From the IMG/VR virus record IMGVR_UViG_3300030116_000926, positions 1 through 30,860 of that record: a DNA stretch of 30,860 nt. One strand, given 5' to 3'. Position 1 is the stretch's first letter, and the number at the start of each line of letters is the position of its first letter. Positions 12,696 to 21,821 of this stretch are shown piece by piece. This DNA comes from a virus. The notes under the pieces were generated by a model, which saw only the letters and a program-made list of their open reading frames with translations, was not told the origin of the DNA and did not search any database. Made by a program: the position numbers and the translations under genes.

Positions 12696-14296
12696 TGCAT
12701 TTAAAAGCAGAAGAAGTTTCTAAAAGATCTAAACAAGCATTCGCAGCTAAAGATAATTGGAGAACAATCTACGAGGAGTGTTATCAATATGCATTACCTC
12801 AAAGAAATCTCTATGATGGATACTACGAAGGAAACGTGCCTGGACAAAATAAAATGTCTAGAGTTTTCGATAGTACAGCAATTCATTCTGTTCAAAGGTT
12901 CGCTAATAGAATACAATCCGGTCTTTTTCCTCCCTATAAAAAATGGTGCCGGTTAGAACCTGGGAATGATATACCGGAAGAAAAACGAGGAGAGTTTCAA
13001 CAATCCCTTGACGTATACTTAGATAAATTATTTTCTGTTCTTCGCCAGAGTAATTTTGATTTAGCTATAGGTGAATTTCTTCTCGATCTTTCGGTAGGTA
13101 CAGCTGCAATGTTAATTCAGCCTGGAGATGATCTTAATCCTATAACGTTTACTCCTGTTCCTCAGTATCTTATTGCAATAGAAGAAGGGCCTAATGGTAC
13201 AGTTGATAATGTTTATAGAAAATTAAAAATACCAGCTGATACAATTAAAAGACAATTTCCAGATGCTAATATTCCTCAAGACTTAGAAAGATTAATACAA
13301 GACAAACCACAACAAAAAATAGAATTACTAGAGGCTGTGTTAGTAGATCCACAAAGAAAAGATTATTGCTATCATGTAGTTTATGAAAAATCTAAAGATG
13401 AATTAGTATTTAGAAGAATGGATCAATCACCATGGGTAGTAAGTAGATATATGAAAGTGCCAGGTGAAGTTATGGGTAGAGGCCCATTGGTTACAGCAAT
13501 TCCAGATATTAAAACTTTAAACAAGACTTTAGAATTATTATTAAAAAATGCATCACTAGCTATTAGTGGTATTTATACTGCTGCTGATGATGGTGTGTTA
13601 AATCCTAACAGTATTAAAATACAGCCAGGTGCTATTATTCCTGTAGCTCGTAATGGTGGGCCACAAGGTGCATCTTTAGCTCCATTACCAAGAGCTGGTG
13701 ATTTTAATGTATCACAAATTGTTATTAATGATTTAAGAATGAATATTAAAAAAACATTATTAGATGATACTCTACCTCCAGATAACATGAGTGCTAGATC
13801 TGCAACAGAGATTGTAGAAAGAATGAAAGAGTTAGCACAAAACATGGGAGCTGCGTTTGGAAGATTGATTACAGAAACAATGGTTCCAATTATTAGACGT
13901 ACATTACAGATAATGGATGAAAAAGGTTTGATACAACTACCTCTAAAGATAGATGGTTTGGAAGTTAAAGTTGTACCAATATCACCTCTTGCCAAGGCCC
14001 AAAACTTGGATGAGGTAAATGAAGTTATGCAATTCTTCCAAATTGCAAACTCACTTGGCCCAGGTGGGATGGCTGAAGTAAAACCGGATGCTATTGCTGC
14101 TTTCGTAGGAGATAAACTTGGCATTGCTGCTAAATTAAGAAACTCTGAAGAAGAAAAGCAACAGATCCAACAACAAGCTATGGCTATGATGCAAAATCAA
14201 ATGATGGCGCAGCAACAACCTCCTGGACAAGATGCAGCTCAAGCTCCTACTCCAGAAGAACCAGCGATGGCTTTGGAGGAAGAGGCTAGAGCATAA
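12695..14296 (+). CDS. portal (head-tail connector) protein
   Basis: This 533-residue protein matches the podovirus head-to-tail connector family (T7 gp8, 536 residues). Family features are the N-terminal NWRTIYEECYQYALPQRN, the segment NRIQSGLFPPYKKWCRLEPG (about 70-90), a long alpha/beta middle with VMGRGPLVTAIPDIKTLN, the MSARSATEIVERM motif (about 366-378) and a Gln/Met-rich tail (about 490-515). Twelve copies form the ring through which DNA enters and leaves. It lies directly before the scaffold and capsid genes as expected, and starts in the preceding stop codon (TAATG). Confidence 0.92.
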   Translation: MHLKAEEVSKRSKQAFAAKDNWRTIYEECYQYALPQRNLYDGYYEGNVPGQNKMSRVFDSTAIHSVQRFANRIQSGLFPPYKKWCRLEPGNDIPEEKRGEFQQSLDVYLDKLFSVLRQSNFDLAIGEFLLDLSVGTAAMLIQPGDDLNPITFTPVPQYLIAIEEGPNGTVDNVYRKLKIPADTIKRQFPDANIPQDLERLIQDKPQQKIELLEAVLVDPQRKDYCYHVVYEKSKDELVFRRMDQSPWVVSRYMKVPGEVMGRGPLVTAIPDIKTLNKTLELLLKNASLAISGIYTAADDGVLNPNSIKIQPGAIIPVARNGGPQGASLAPLPRAGDFNVSQIVINDLRMNIKKTLLDDTLPPDNMSARSATEIVERMKELAQNMGAAFGRLITETMVPIIRRTLQIMDEKGLIQLPLKIDGLEVKVVPISPLAKAQNLDEVNEVMQFFQIANSLGPGGMAEVKPDAIAAFVGDKLGIAAKLRNSEEEKQQIQQQAMAMMQNQMMAQQQPPGQDAAQAPTPEEPAMALEEEARA

Positions 14297-14562
14297 TGGC
14301 AGATATTAATACTCCAGGATGGGAAGGATTAGAAACTCTTGGTGTTCAATCTAAAGATGATCAGATTGAATTAGATAAAGCATATGCTAGAACCTTTGAT
14401 ACCGAAGAAGGAAAAAAAGTTTTAGAACATTTAAAATCTAAAACATTAAGTCAACCAACATGGGTACCAGGATCGGAACCATCTTTTGGATATGCAAGAG
14501 AAGGACAGAATTCTGTTATCCGAGATATTTTAATGCGAATGGAAAGGGCAAAAAATGAGTGA
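14296..14562 (+). CDS. Bbp19-like small phage protein
   Basis: This 88-residue protein contains YARTFDTEEGKKVLEHLKS (about 30-48) and, near the end, EGQNSVIRDILMRM. I associate this pattern with the Bbp19-like phage domain found between portal and scaffold genes; the identification is from memory. The start overlaps the portal stop (TAATG), with GGAGG inside the end of the portal gene. Its role in head assembly is not known. Confidence 0.65.
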   Translation: MADINTPGWEGLETLGVQSKDDQIELDKAYARTFDTEEGKKVLEHLKSKTLSQPTWVPGSEPSFGYAREGQNSVIRDILMRMERAKNE

Positions 14563-15361
14563 TGAAATAAATCAAGATGGTCTTACAGCAGAGGCACCAG
14601 CAAAAGAACCAGAAGTAGAAAATCCAGAAGAAAATGTTGTACCTCATAAAGTAGATGATCAACAAGAAAATGTTAGTGAACCAAAAGAAGAAACAACAGA
14701 ACCAGCTGAAAAGCCAGAAGGTTTAGAAGATAAGTTCTGGGATAAAGATAAAGGTCAAGTTAAAACAGAAGATCTAAATAAATCTTATCTTGAATTACAA
14801 AAACAATTTTCTATGGGTAAACATAAAGCTCCTAAAGAATATGACTTAGAAGTTTTAGAAGATGTTGATGTAGACAATGATGAGTTAGCACAATTCTTTA
14901 TGGATTGGACTAACAAATATAAACCAACACAAGGTGCATTTAATGAGCTTGTAAGTAAGTTTAAAGAATTATCTGTAGCTCAAGAACAAGAAGATAGTAT
15001 TGATGTTGCAGCAGAGAAACAACAGTTAGGCCCTAATGCAGATCAAATTGTAAAAGGTACTGTAACCTGGATGCAAGGTTTAGTAGCTAAAGGTATTTGG
15101 TCAGAAACTGATTTTGAAGAAGGTAAAATATTTACTGCTACAGCAGATGGTATTAACGCAATAAATAAAATTAGACGATATTATGGCGAACAAACAATAC
15201 CAACAGCTCCTACAGATGTAGATGGACAGCCTTCAAAAGAAGAGTTATTTGCATTAGTTGCTGATCCTAAGTACAAAACAGATCCAGGATTTAGAGCTAA
15301 AGTAGAGAAACAATTCGAAAGAGCTTTCCCTGGTACTGCTACAACAACCGGTGAAATATAA
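14555..15361 (+). CDS. scaffold (capsid assembly) protein
   Basis: This 268-residue, strongly acidic protein has a Glu/Pro-rich N-terminus (about 1-60), a middle with KFWDKDKGQVKTEDLNKSYLE (a shortened quote is FWDKDKGQVKTEDLNKSY) and helical segments after that. The C-terminus contains DPKYKTDPGFRAKVEKQFER. Composition, length and position between portal and capsid genes match T7 gp9-type scaffolds, which guide shell assembly and then leave. It overlaps the previous gene by eight bases. It is the last gene before the structured leader of the capsid gene. Confidence 0.82.
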   Translation: MSDEINQDGLTAEAPAKEPEVENPEENVVPHKVDDQQENVSEPKEETTEPAEKPEGLEDKFWDKDKGQVKTEDLNKSYLELQKQFSMGKHKAPKEYDLEVLEDVDVDNDELAQFFMDWTNKYKPTQGAFNELVSKFKELSVAQEQEDSIDVAAEKQQLGPNADQIVKGTVTWMQGLVAKGIWSETDFEEGKIFTATADGINAINKIRRYYGEQTIPTAPTDVDGQPSKEELFALVADPKYKTDPGFRAKVEKQFERAFPGTATTTGEI

Positions 15362-15534
15362 TTTATAAAGGGTATTTACATTTTATAAAAAAAAGATTAT
15401 CTTCCAAACTGAAGATAACCAAAATTTTCGTTTGGCCTTCTGGCTGGTGAGCAACTACACCATTTGTCAGCCTGGCTTATTTTACCAGACAACTGAAGTT
15501 AAAAAATAAATGTGTTAATTAAAAGGAGTGATAT
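15362..15534 (+). promoter_or_regulatory. structured untranslated leader of the capsid gene
   Basis: These 173 bases hold no gene. Visible structure includes a perfect hairpin TTATCTTC (15397-15404)/GAAGATAA (15411-15418), a small stem CCAAA/TTTGG at 15419-15435, and a nested pairing of TGGTG (15445-15449) with CACCA (15458-15462), flanked by GGC (15442-15444)/GCC (15470-15472). AACTGAAG occurs twice (15407 and 15491). A weak promoter, TTTACA (15375-15380) with TATCTT 17 bases later, is possible. A strong AAAAGGAG ends the region. It may stabilise or boost capsid mRNA. Confidence 0.55.
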
Positions 15535-16386
15535 ATGGCACAATCAATAACTAATGCTTTTGTCACACTTTTCGATGCCGAGGTAAAACAAGCATACCAG
15601 GGTGAAAGTTCACTTTTAGGATGTGTAAGGCTAAGACAGGGTGTAACAGGGCAAACGTACAAGTTCCCAAAATTAGGGAAAGGTACAGCAACAGCCAGAA
15701 TACCACAAACTGACGTAACACCATTGAACGTAACTTATTCTCAAGTTACAGCTACAATGAGTGATTACAATGCAGCTGAGTATTCTGACATCTTCCATCA
15801 AGCAAAAGTAAACTTTGATGAAAGATCAGAGTTGGTTCAAGTAGTATCGAAAGCTATCGGTAGAAGAATGGATCAACTAATCATCGATGCTTTAAATGGC
15901 GCATCTTCACCTTCAACAGTTGCTAAAACTGTCGTTACAAGTGGATCTGCTGCTGCATCAAATTTAAACGTTGGTAAGCTAATAGCAGCTAAAAAAGCTC
16001 TAGATGCTAAAAACGTACCATTTGATGACAGACACATAGTGGTTCATGCTAATAACCTATCTGGTTTATTAGGTGACGAGAGAGCAATCTCTGGTGACTA
16101 TGCAGCTGTAAAAGCTTTAGTATCTGGCGAGATCAACACTTTCTTAGGCTTTAGATTTTATGTCTTAGGCGATAGAGATGAAGGTGGCTTACCATTATCA
16201 ACAAACGACAGAAGTATATTTGCGTTCCATAGATCAGCAATAGGTATGGCAACTAATATGGCACAAAAAACTGAGATCAACTACGTTCCGGAGAAAACTT
16301 CGTTCTTAGTTAACTCTATGTTTAGTGCTGGTGCTGTAGCGATTGATGACGAAGGTATCGTTAAAATAACTGCTGACGAAAGCTAA
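15535..16386 (+). CDS. major capsid protein
   Basis: This 283-residue protein follows the scaffold gene and has its own long leader and strong ribosome binding site, as expected for the most abundant virion protein. Features fitting an HK97-fold shell protein are the N-terminal helix AQSITNAFVTLFDAEVKQAY, the mixed strand region YKFPKLGKGTATARIPQ (about 42-58), a long helix with VSKAIGRRMDQLIIDALNG, and a C-terminal strand block RSAIGMATNMAQKTEINYV. It is shorter than T7 gp10A (345 residues). Codon use is richer in C and G than in later genes, consistent with high expression. Confidence 0.85.
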   Translation: MAQSITNAFVTLFDAEVKQAYQGESSLLGCVRLRQGVTGQTYKFPKLGKGTATARIPQTDVTPLNVTYSQVTATMSDYNAAEYSDIFHQAKVNFDERSELVQVVSKAIGRRMDQLIIDALNGASSPSTVAKTVVTSGSAAASNLNVGKLIAAKKALDAKNVPFDDRHIVVHANNLSGLLGDERAISGDYAAVKALVSGEINTFLGFRFYVLGDRDEGGLPLSTNDRSIFAFHRSAIGMATNMAQKTEINYVPEKTSFLVNSMFSAGAVAIDDEGIVKITADES

Positions 16387-16404
16387 TAGAGGAGGGTTAA
16401 TAAT

Positions 16405-16686
16405 ATGGCTTATGATAAAACAAACCTACAACCAATAGGTGGACAAAGTAAAGCTGGTAATGCTCCTCAAATGTGGAGTTACACAGCTCCTGGTACTGAT
16501 GCGATTGCTGACATTAATACAGAAGGGTATTTCAACAATGCCTCTGATGTATTAAAAGTTGGTGATTTAATTCATGTATGGGATAGCTCTGTACCTACTT
16601 CAACTTTGGTAACTGTGTTATCAAATGCAAGTGGAGTAGTTGATGTATCTGATGGAACAGCTCTATCAGTTGCAGACGCAGACTAA
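16405..16686 (+). CDS. small head-associated protein, possible decoration or head fibre
   Basis: This 93-residue protein follows the capsid gene with AGGAGGG before its ATG. The sequence GYFNNASDVLKVGDLIHVWD (about 42-61) resembles a compact beta motif found in small proteins next to phage capsid genes, including head-fibre and decoration proteins. The last ~30 residues are strand-like and rich in Val, Ser and Asp. A hairpin terminator follows, so capsid and this protein can form a short abundant transcript. The exact role is an inference from position. Confidence 0.6.
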   Translation: MAYDKTNLQPIGGQSKAGNAPQMWSYTAPGTDAIADINTEGYFNNASDVLKVGDLIHVWDSSVPTSTLVTVLSNASGVVDVSDGTALSVADAD

Positions 16687-16697
16687 TAAATAAATAT

Positions 16698-16723
16698 GAG
16701 GAGGCCCCTAAGTGGGCCTCTTC
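16698..16723 (+). terminator. hairpin terminator after the capsid genes
   Basis: GAGGAGGCCC (16698-16707) pairs with GGGCCTCTTC (16714-16723) in a ten-base stem with one G-U pair and a six-base loop (CTAAGT). It is by far the most GC-rich stem in this AT-rich stretch. The following TTAACTA is a poor T run, so termination may be partial, lowering expression of the tail genes relative to capsid. Confidence 0.6.
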
Positions 16724-16739
16724 TTAACTAGGAATTATT

Positions 16740-17372
16740 ATGGCAAGTGGCGATACAAATATAACTATATGTAACCAGGCATTAAATTTATTAGGAGCTG
16801 ACGTTATAAGTTCATTTTCAGATACAAGTAACGATGCTGCTGCTGTATGTAATAATATTTACGAAACAATTAAAAGACAAACTCTATCTATGTATCCATG
16901 GAGTTTTGCATTAACAAAATTACAATTAACAAAATCTGGTACATCACCAATAGGAGAATGGGATAACAGATTTGATTTACCTTCTACTGCTGTAGCTGGT
17001 CAACCATTCCAGGTTTACAATACAGATGCAACAGGATCGATGCCTATAACAAGTTATGAATTACAATATACTTCTTCTGGCCCAGCTATCTTTACAAATG
17101 AAACAACAATTTATATTGATTACATAACAAGTGCTATCACAGAAGGATTAATGCCTTCATACTTTGTACAGTTACTTGTTTATATGATGGCATGGCATTT
17201 AGCAGAACCGGTAACAGATCAAACAACAAAGGCAGATTATTGGAAAAACATTGCTGTTGGTACTCCATCAGAAAGTGGCAGAGGAGGATATTTTAGACAA
17301 GCTGCAAATGCTGATGGTAGGGGAAAAACTTCTTACGCAATACATGAGTTTCCATTAACTGATGTTAGATAA
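16740..17372 (+). CDS. tail tubular protein A (T7 gp11-like)
   Basis: This 210-residue protein begins with the family pattern ITICNQALNLLGADVISSF and continues with AAVCNNIYETIKRQTLSMYPW (a shortened quote is CNNIYETIKRQTLSMYPW) near residues 36-56. A strand-rich middle and IYIDYITSA follow. T7 gp11 is 196 residues and forms the ring joining the portal to the tail nozzle. Position between capsid and gp12-like genes agrees. The stop forms a TAATG junction with the next gene. Confidence 0.87.
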   Translation: MASGDTNITICNQALNLLGADVISSFSDTSNDAAAVCNNIYETIKRQTLSMYPWSFALTKLQLTKSGTSPIGEWDNRFDLPSTAVAGQPFQVYNTDATGSMPITSYELQYTSSGPAIFTNETTIYIDYITSAITEGLMPSYFVQLLVYMMAWHLAEPVTDQTTKADYWKNIAVGTPSESGRGGYFRQAANADGRGKTSYAIHEFPLTDVR

Positions 17373-19333
17373 TGACAAGAGCTGTAACTATACAATCAAA
17401 TTTTACAACAGGCGAAATAGATCCATTATTAAAATCAAGAATAGATATTAATCAATATTACAATGCATTAGAACAAGCTCGTAATGTTTTAATCCAACCA
17501 CAAGGTGGTGCTACTCGTAGACCAGGCTTACAATATTTATCTGAAATACCTTCTGCTGCTAATCCACAAAATGGATGCAGATTAGTTCCTTTTGAATTTA
17601 GTACAACACAAAGCTATATGTTTTTGTTTGTACATAATCGTCTTTATATTTATCGAGATAAAAGTTTAGTAACCAATATTAATGGTTCTGGTAATGATTA
17701 TTTAACAACTACTGTTGGATCTACAAATATTACAACAATGGATTATGCTCAATCAGCTGATACATTAATTGTTGTCCAGGAGGACATGGCCCCTAAAAAA
17801 ATTACTAGAGGTGGATCTCATTCTAGTTGGACAATATCAGATATTAGTTTTGAGTATATACCTAAGTATGCATTTAATTTATCTACATCTAATCCTTCAG
17901 CTACACTTACACCTAGTGCTGTAGATGGCAACATAACACTTACTGCTGGATCTTCTGTTTTTGCATCCGGTAATGTACATGATTATGTTGAGGCAGCAGA
18001 TGGAATAGGTAGAGCTAGAATAACAAGATTTGTTTCTGGTACAGAAGTAGAGGCTGTTGTTGAAATACCTTTTTTTAATACGTCTGCTATTGCAAGTGGA
18101 TCATGGTTTATAGAAACTGATTATGTAGATGTGTGGTCATCAACTTATGGTTATCCTAGAACAGTAACTTTTCATGAGGGTAGATTATATTTTGGTGGTA
18201 CTAAGTCTAGGCCCAATACAGTATTCGCATCTAGAGTAGCAAGATTTTTTGATTTTAATCCTGGTGAGGCATTAGACGATGACAGTATTGAAGTAACTTT
18301 AAACACAGGACAAGTTAATGCAATAACAGGAATGTTTTCTGGTAGAGATTTACAACTCTTTACCAAAGGTGGTGAATTCTTTTTACCACAATCAGATTTA
18401 GATCCAATCACACCCAGCAACATTGTAATACAAGGAGCTACTAAAAGGGGATCTAAAGAAGGTATCAAGCCTGTGGGAGCAGAGAGTGGTACTATGTTTA
18501 TACAAAGATCTGGTAAATCTTTAAGAGAATTTTTATTTAGTGATGTAGAGTTATCTTACATATCAAATAATATTTCTTTATTATCATCACACTTACTTGT
18601 TACTCCAACAGATCTTGCATTAAGAAAAGCTACATCTACAGATGATGGTGATTTATTATTAATAGTAAATACAGATGGCAGCATGGCAACTTATTCTATT
18701 CTTAGAGGGCAAAACGTTATAGCTCCATCATTGTCAACTACTGATGGTGATTTTATAAATGTAGGTGTAGATGTTGATACTATTTATTGTGTAGTCAAAA
18801 GAACAATTAACTCTGCTACCAAATATTATGTAGAGGCTTTTAATGATGATAACACAACTGATAGCGCAACATTATTATCTGGTAGTAGTAAACCAAGTAC
18901 AACTTCAGTAACAGGATTAAATTATTTAGAAGGAAAAACTGTAAAAGTTATTGTTGATGATGCAATGCAAAGTGATAAGACAGTTTCAAGTGGTGGAATA
19001 ACATTAGATGCTGTACCTACAACTTATGTAGAGATAGGATTAAATTACACACCAACAATAAAAACTATGCCTGTAGAATTAAAATTACCTAGTGGAAATA
19101 TTATTGGACAAAAGAAAAGAATAGTAGATGCAACTGCATTAGTTTATTTAAGTCAAAACTTAACTTTAGATACAAAAGATTTTCCTTTTACAGCTGCACA
19201 ATTTTTTACAGGAAAGAAAAGAAGAAAACCAATGTTAGGTTATGATCGTGAAGGACAACTAACATTTAGTCAATCAGCTCCCCTATTCTTCACATTGTTA
19301 GGGATTGAGTACAAAGTGAGTGTAGGTCAATAA
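17372..19333 (+). CDS. tail tubular protein B (T7 gp12-like nozzle)
   Basis: This 653-residue protein has the gp12 opening: QSNFTTGEIDPLLKSRID, then YYNALEQARNVLIQPQGGAT and RRPGLQYL (about residues 7-57). A long beta-rich body follows with repeated YIYRD-, TTVGS- and FHEGRLYFGGT-type strands (about 245-275). T7 gp12 is 794 residues, so this version is shorter. The protein forms the hexameric nozzle that carries fibres and through which DNA leaves. Genes on both sides are joined by TAATG. Confidence 0.9.
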   Translation: MTRAVTIQSNFTTGEIDPLLKSRIDINQYYNALEQARNVLIQPQGGATRRPGLQYLSEIPSAANPQNGCRLVPFEFSTTQSYMFLFVHNRLYIYRDKSLVTNINGSGNDYLTTTVGSTNITTMDYAQSADTLIVVQEDMAPKKITRGGSHSSWTISDISFEYIPKYAFNLSTSNPSATLTPSAVDGNITLTAGSSVFASGNVHDYVEAADGIGRARITRFVSGTEVEAVVEIPFFNTSAIASGSWFIETDYVDVWSSTYGYPRTVTFHEGRLYFGGTKSRPNTVFASRVARFFDFNPGEALDDDSIEVTLNTGQVNAITGMFSGRDLQLFTKGGEFFLPQSDLDPITPSNIVIQGATKRGSKEGIKPVGAESGTMFIQRSGKSLREFLFSDVELSYISNNISLLSSHLLVTPTDLALRKATSTDDGDLLLIVNTDGSMATYSILRGQNVIAPSLSTTDGDFINVGVDVDTIYCVVKRTINSATKYYVEAFNDDNTTDSATLLSGSSKPSTTSVTGLNYLEGKTVKVIVDDAMQSDKTVSSGGITLDAVPTTYVEIGLNYTPTIKTMPVELKLPSGNIIGQKKRIVDATALVYLSQNLTLDTKDFPFTAAQFFTGKKRRKPMLGYDREGQLTFSQSAPLFFTLLGIEYKVSVGQ

Positions 19334-19839
19334 TGTCAAATCCAATTTTCGCTGTCATTGCTGTAGCATCTGCTTTAGGTAAAGCATACGCAACATTATA
19401 TTCAGCAGCTGCTACTAAAGCATCTTTAGATGCACAAGCAGATCTATCTAATTTACAATTTAAAGAAAAAAGAATTGAGTACAAAGAAAAAGGTGTAGAA
19501 GTTTTAAAAGAAACTAACAAAGCATTAGGTACTATTGTAGCAAGAGGTGCTGCTGGTGGGGCCTTAACAAATGAAGGATCTATATTAACTTCACAAATTG
19601 TTTCTTTAAGAGAAGGAGCAGAAGATTATTCTATTGCTGCTATTAACCAGGAGCTGACACAAAACCTGGGTATTATACAGTTTAATAATTTTAAGATAGC
19701 TGGTAAACAAGCAATGAAGATGGGTTATCTTAATGCTATCTTTGGCCTGGGTACTGATATAACAACTGCACAAGCAACCGGTGTCTTTGATAAAAAACCT
19801 CCAACAACACCAACAGGAACAACTAAACCAGGAGAATAA
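19333..19839 (+). CDS. internal virion protein (T7 gp14-like)
   Basis: This 168-residue protein begins with a hydrophobic helix (IFAVIAVASALGKAYATLYS), followed by a long charged helix and an Ala/Gly-rich segment ARGAAGGALTNEGSI, then QFNNFKIAGKQAMKMGY. Size, helix content, small-residue-rich core and position after the nozzle gene match T7 gp14 (196 residues), an ejection protein that inserts into the outer membrane. The C-terminal end is a Pro/Thr-rich tail (about 155-168). Confidence 0.75.
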   Translation: MSNPIFAVIAVASALGKAYATLYSAAATKASLDAQADLSNLQFKEKRIEYKEKGVEVLKETNKALGTIVARGAAGGALTNEGSILTSQIVSLREGAEDYSIAAINQELTQNLGIIQFNNFKIAGKQAMKMGYLNAIFGLGTDITTAQATGVFDKKPPTTPTGTTKPGE

Positions 19840-21821
19840 TGGCAAAAGAAAGAATTAAATATAAAGGTAATTTACAAGGTGGTGCAATGGTCAATATACA
19901 GTTTCCTCAGTTTAGAGTTGCAGCTGCTGGTATGGATAGCCTTAATCAAAAATTAGATGCCATAAATAAGTTTGCTATTAAAAGATTAGATAAGCAAATG
20001 GAAGATGAAGGTATTAAATATGCAGCAGAAAATCCTGTATCAGTTGATCAATTCTTATCTGCTAATCCACAAGAAAAAAATAAAATGATAGAAGGTAATA
20101 AAAATACTACTTATGGAAATGCAATAAGAGCTACACAGTTAAGTTTACTTACATCACAAATTACAATGAAAGCACAGAATGATTTTGCAGATCTTAAAAC
20201 TAAAGCATATGCATCAAATATGGATCTTGAAAGTTATACAAATGAATTGAATGCTATTGTAAATGGTTACAGCGATAGTTTGTTACAAGTAGATGGTGAG
20301 GCTAGTATTGTAGCAAATGCTAAACTAGCAACAACAGCAAACACTTACCTTACTTCTTACTCAGATAAATTATTAAAAGATTATAAAACTATGAAGGATG
20401 CAACTGTATTAAGTTACAGCGATCAAACATTAGATCTTATACCAGATATTATTAAAGGTGGAGCTGAACAAGGATTTCTAGATAGTAATGGTAAACCTTT
20501 GTTAGACCAGGATGGTAAAGAAATAAAAGTAACATTAGATAAAAGACTTGAGTTACAAAAACAAACAATAGAGGATGAGTTAATTGCAAATGGAATATCT
20601 CCAGAAAAATTATTACAATGGAGAAAAGATTGGGATGCTAGAGTAGATAGAGAGAAAGCAAACTTTTTATTTAGTGAGTACGTTGATACTCCATTTAATT
20701 ACAAAGCTGGTACTAAACACGCAAACGATATTTATAAACAAGTAATGAATGGTAACTTTGGTGGTTATGAAAATCTAAAAAAAATATACGAAAGTTTACC
20801 AGAAGATAAACAAAAAGAATTTAGAGCAAAAGTTAAAGAATGGAAAACAAGTATTATTAAATCTGCTGAAGATGAAGATAAAGCATTAGTATTAGATAAA
20901 AAAGATGAAATAGATGATATTAAATTTAGATATTACAATGCAAGGGCCGATGGAAATTATAAAGAGGCAGAAGAAATTGTAGAAGAGGCAAAACTACTTG
21001 ATAAAGATTTATATATAGAGTTATCTGAAAAAATAGATGCAGATGAACATGATGGTGATTTTACAAAAGATCATACAGATGATGGTCTAGGTTTTATAGA
21101 TTTACAAGATGACTTAACAATTACAAAAGATCTTACTCATAAAAAAATACAAGATGCTTATGATTTAAGATACATAACAAAAGATCAAAAAATTAAACTA
21201 GATGCAGATCTAGAATTATCTAAGTCTAAAAAATTTCAAGAAGGTGAAAAGATTATGCGTAATGCTTTTGGTTATTCAGAGGCAAGTATGTTAAATATGT
21301 CTAAGAAAGACAGAGCTGCTGCTAATCTTTACAGAGAAAAGTCAAATGAGTTACTTGCATTTATGAGAGCTAATCCAGATGCTACAGCTCAAGACATAAC
21401 TAATAAAGCATTAGAATTAACTAAAGGTGTAGAAACAAAACAATTAAAAGAACAAGATGTAAAAGAGCTTAAAAAAAATATTACATCTGGTGAGTTTCAA
21501 TTTTCATCTAAATTATGGAAACCTTACTTACAAGAATTTTATAAAACAGCAGATGGTAGTGATTACAATCATGCAAATTACAGATCTGAATTTTTAGAAA
21601 CAACAGAAGGTGTAGACAGATTAATTGTTGAAATGGAAGAATTAAAAGAAATACCAGAAGGTGAAATGCTTGATGACAGAATGGATTTTGGAACAGGCTT
21701 TTTAGATAATGTTTTTAAAAGACCAAGAGTAAATGGCAAACCTATAACAAATGAATTTATTGATAAATTTATAGAAGAATTACAAACTTACAAAACAGCA
21801 TTACAGGAGCTTGAACAATAA
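19839..21821 (+). CDS. large internal (ejection) protein, gp15 position
   Basis: This 660-residue, highly charged, almost entirely helical protein lies where T7 has gp15 (747 residues). Near the N-terminus it has QFPQFRVAAAGMDSLNQKLD, followed by long Lys/Glu-rich helices. No catalytic motif is visible. Proteins at this position are stored in the capsid and ejected to form part of the channel across the cell envelope. The assignment is by position, length and composition rather than by recognisable homology. It starts in a TAATG junction behind CAGGAG. Confidence 0.65.
   Translation: MAKERIKYKGNLQGGAMVNIQFPQFRVAAAGMDSLNQKLDAINKFAIKRLDKQMEDEGIKYAAENPVSVDQFLSANPQEKNKMIEGNKNTTYGNAIRATQLSLLTSQITMKAQNDFADLKTKAYASNMDLESYTNELNAIVNGYSDSLLQVDGEASIVANAKLATTANTYLTSYSDKLLKDYKTMKDATVLSYSDQTLDLIPDIIKGGAEQGFLDSNGKPLLDQDGKEIKVTLDKRLELQKQTIEDELIANGISPEKLLQWRKDWDARVDREKANFLFSEYVDTPFNYKAGTKHANDIYKQVMNGNFGGYENLKKIYESLPEDKQKEFRAKVKEWKTSIIKSAEDEDKALVLDKKDEIDDIKFRYYNARADGNYKEAEEIVEEAKLLDKDLYIELSEKIDADEHDGDFTKDHTDDGLGFIDLQDDLTITKDLTHKKIQDAYDLRYITKDQKIKLDADLELSKSKKFQEGEKIMRNAFGYSEASMLNMSKKDRAAANLYREKSNELLAFMRANPDATAQDITNKALELTKGVETKQLKEQDVKELKKNITSGEFQFSSKLWKPYLQEFYKTADGSDYNHANYRSEFLETTEGVDRLIVEMEELKEIPEGEMLDDRMDFGTGFLDNVFKRPRVNGKPITNEFIDKFIEELQTYKTALQELEQ

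Noticed and set aside
13573-14124. Long open frame on the reverse strand of the portal gene
   Set aside because: It is a shadow of the portal reading frame with no start signal, and the portal frame has clear family motifs.
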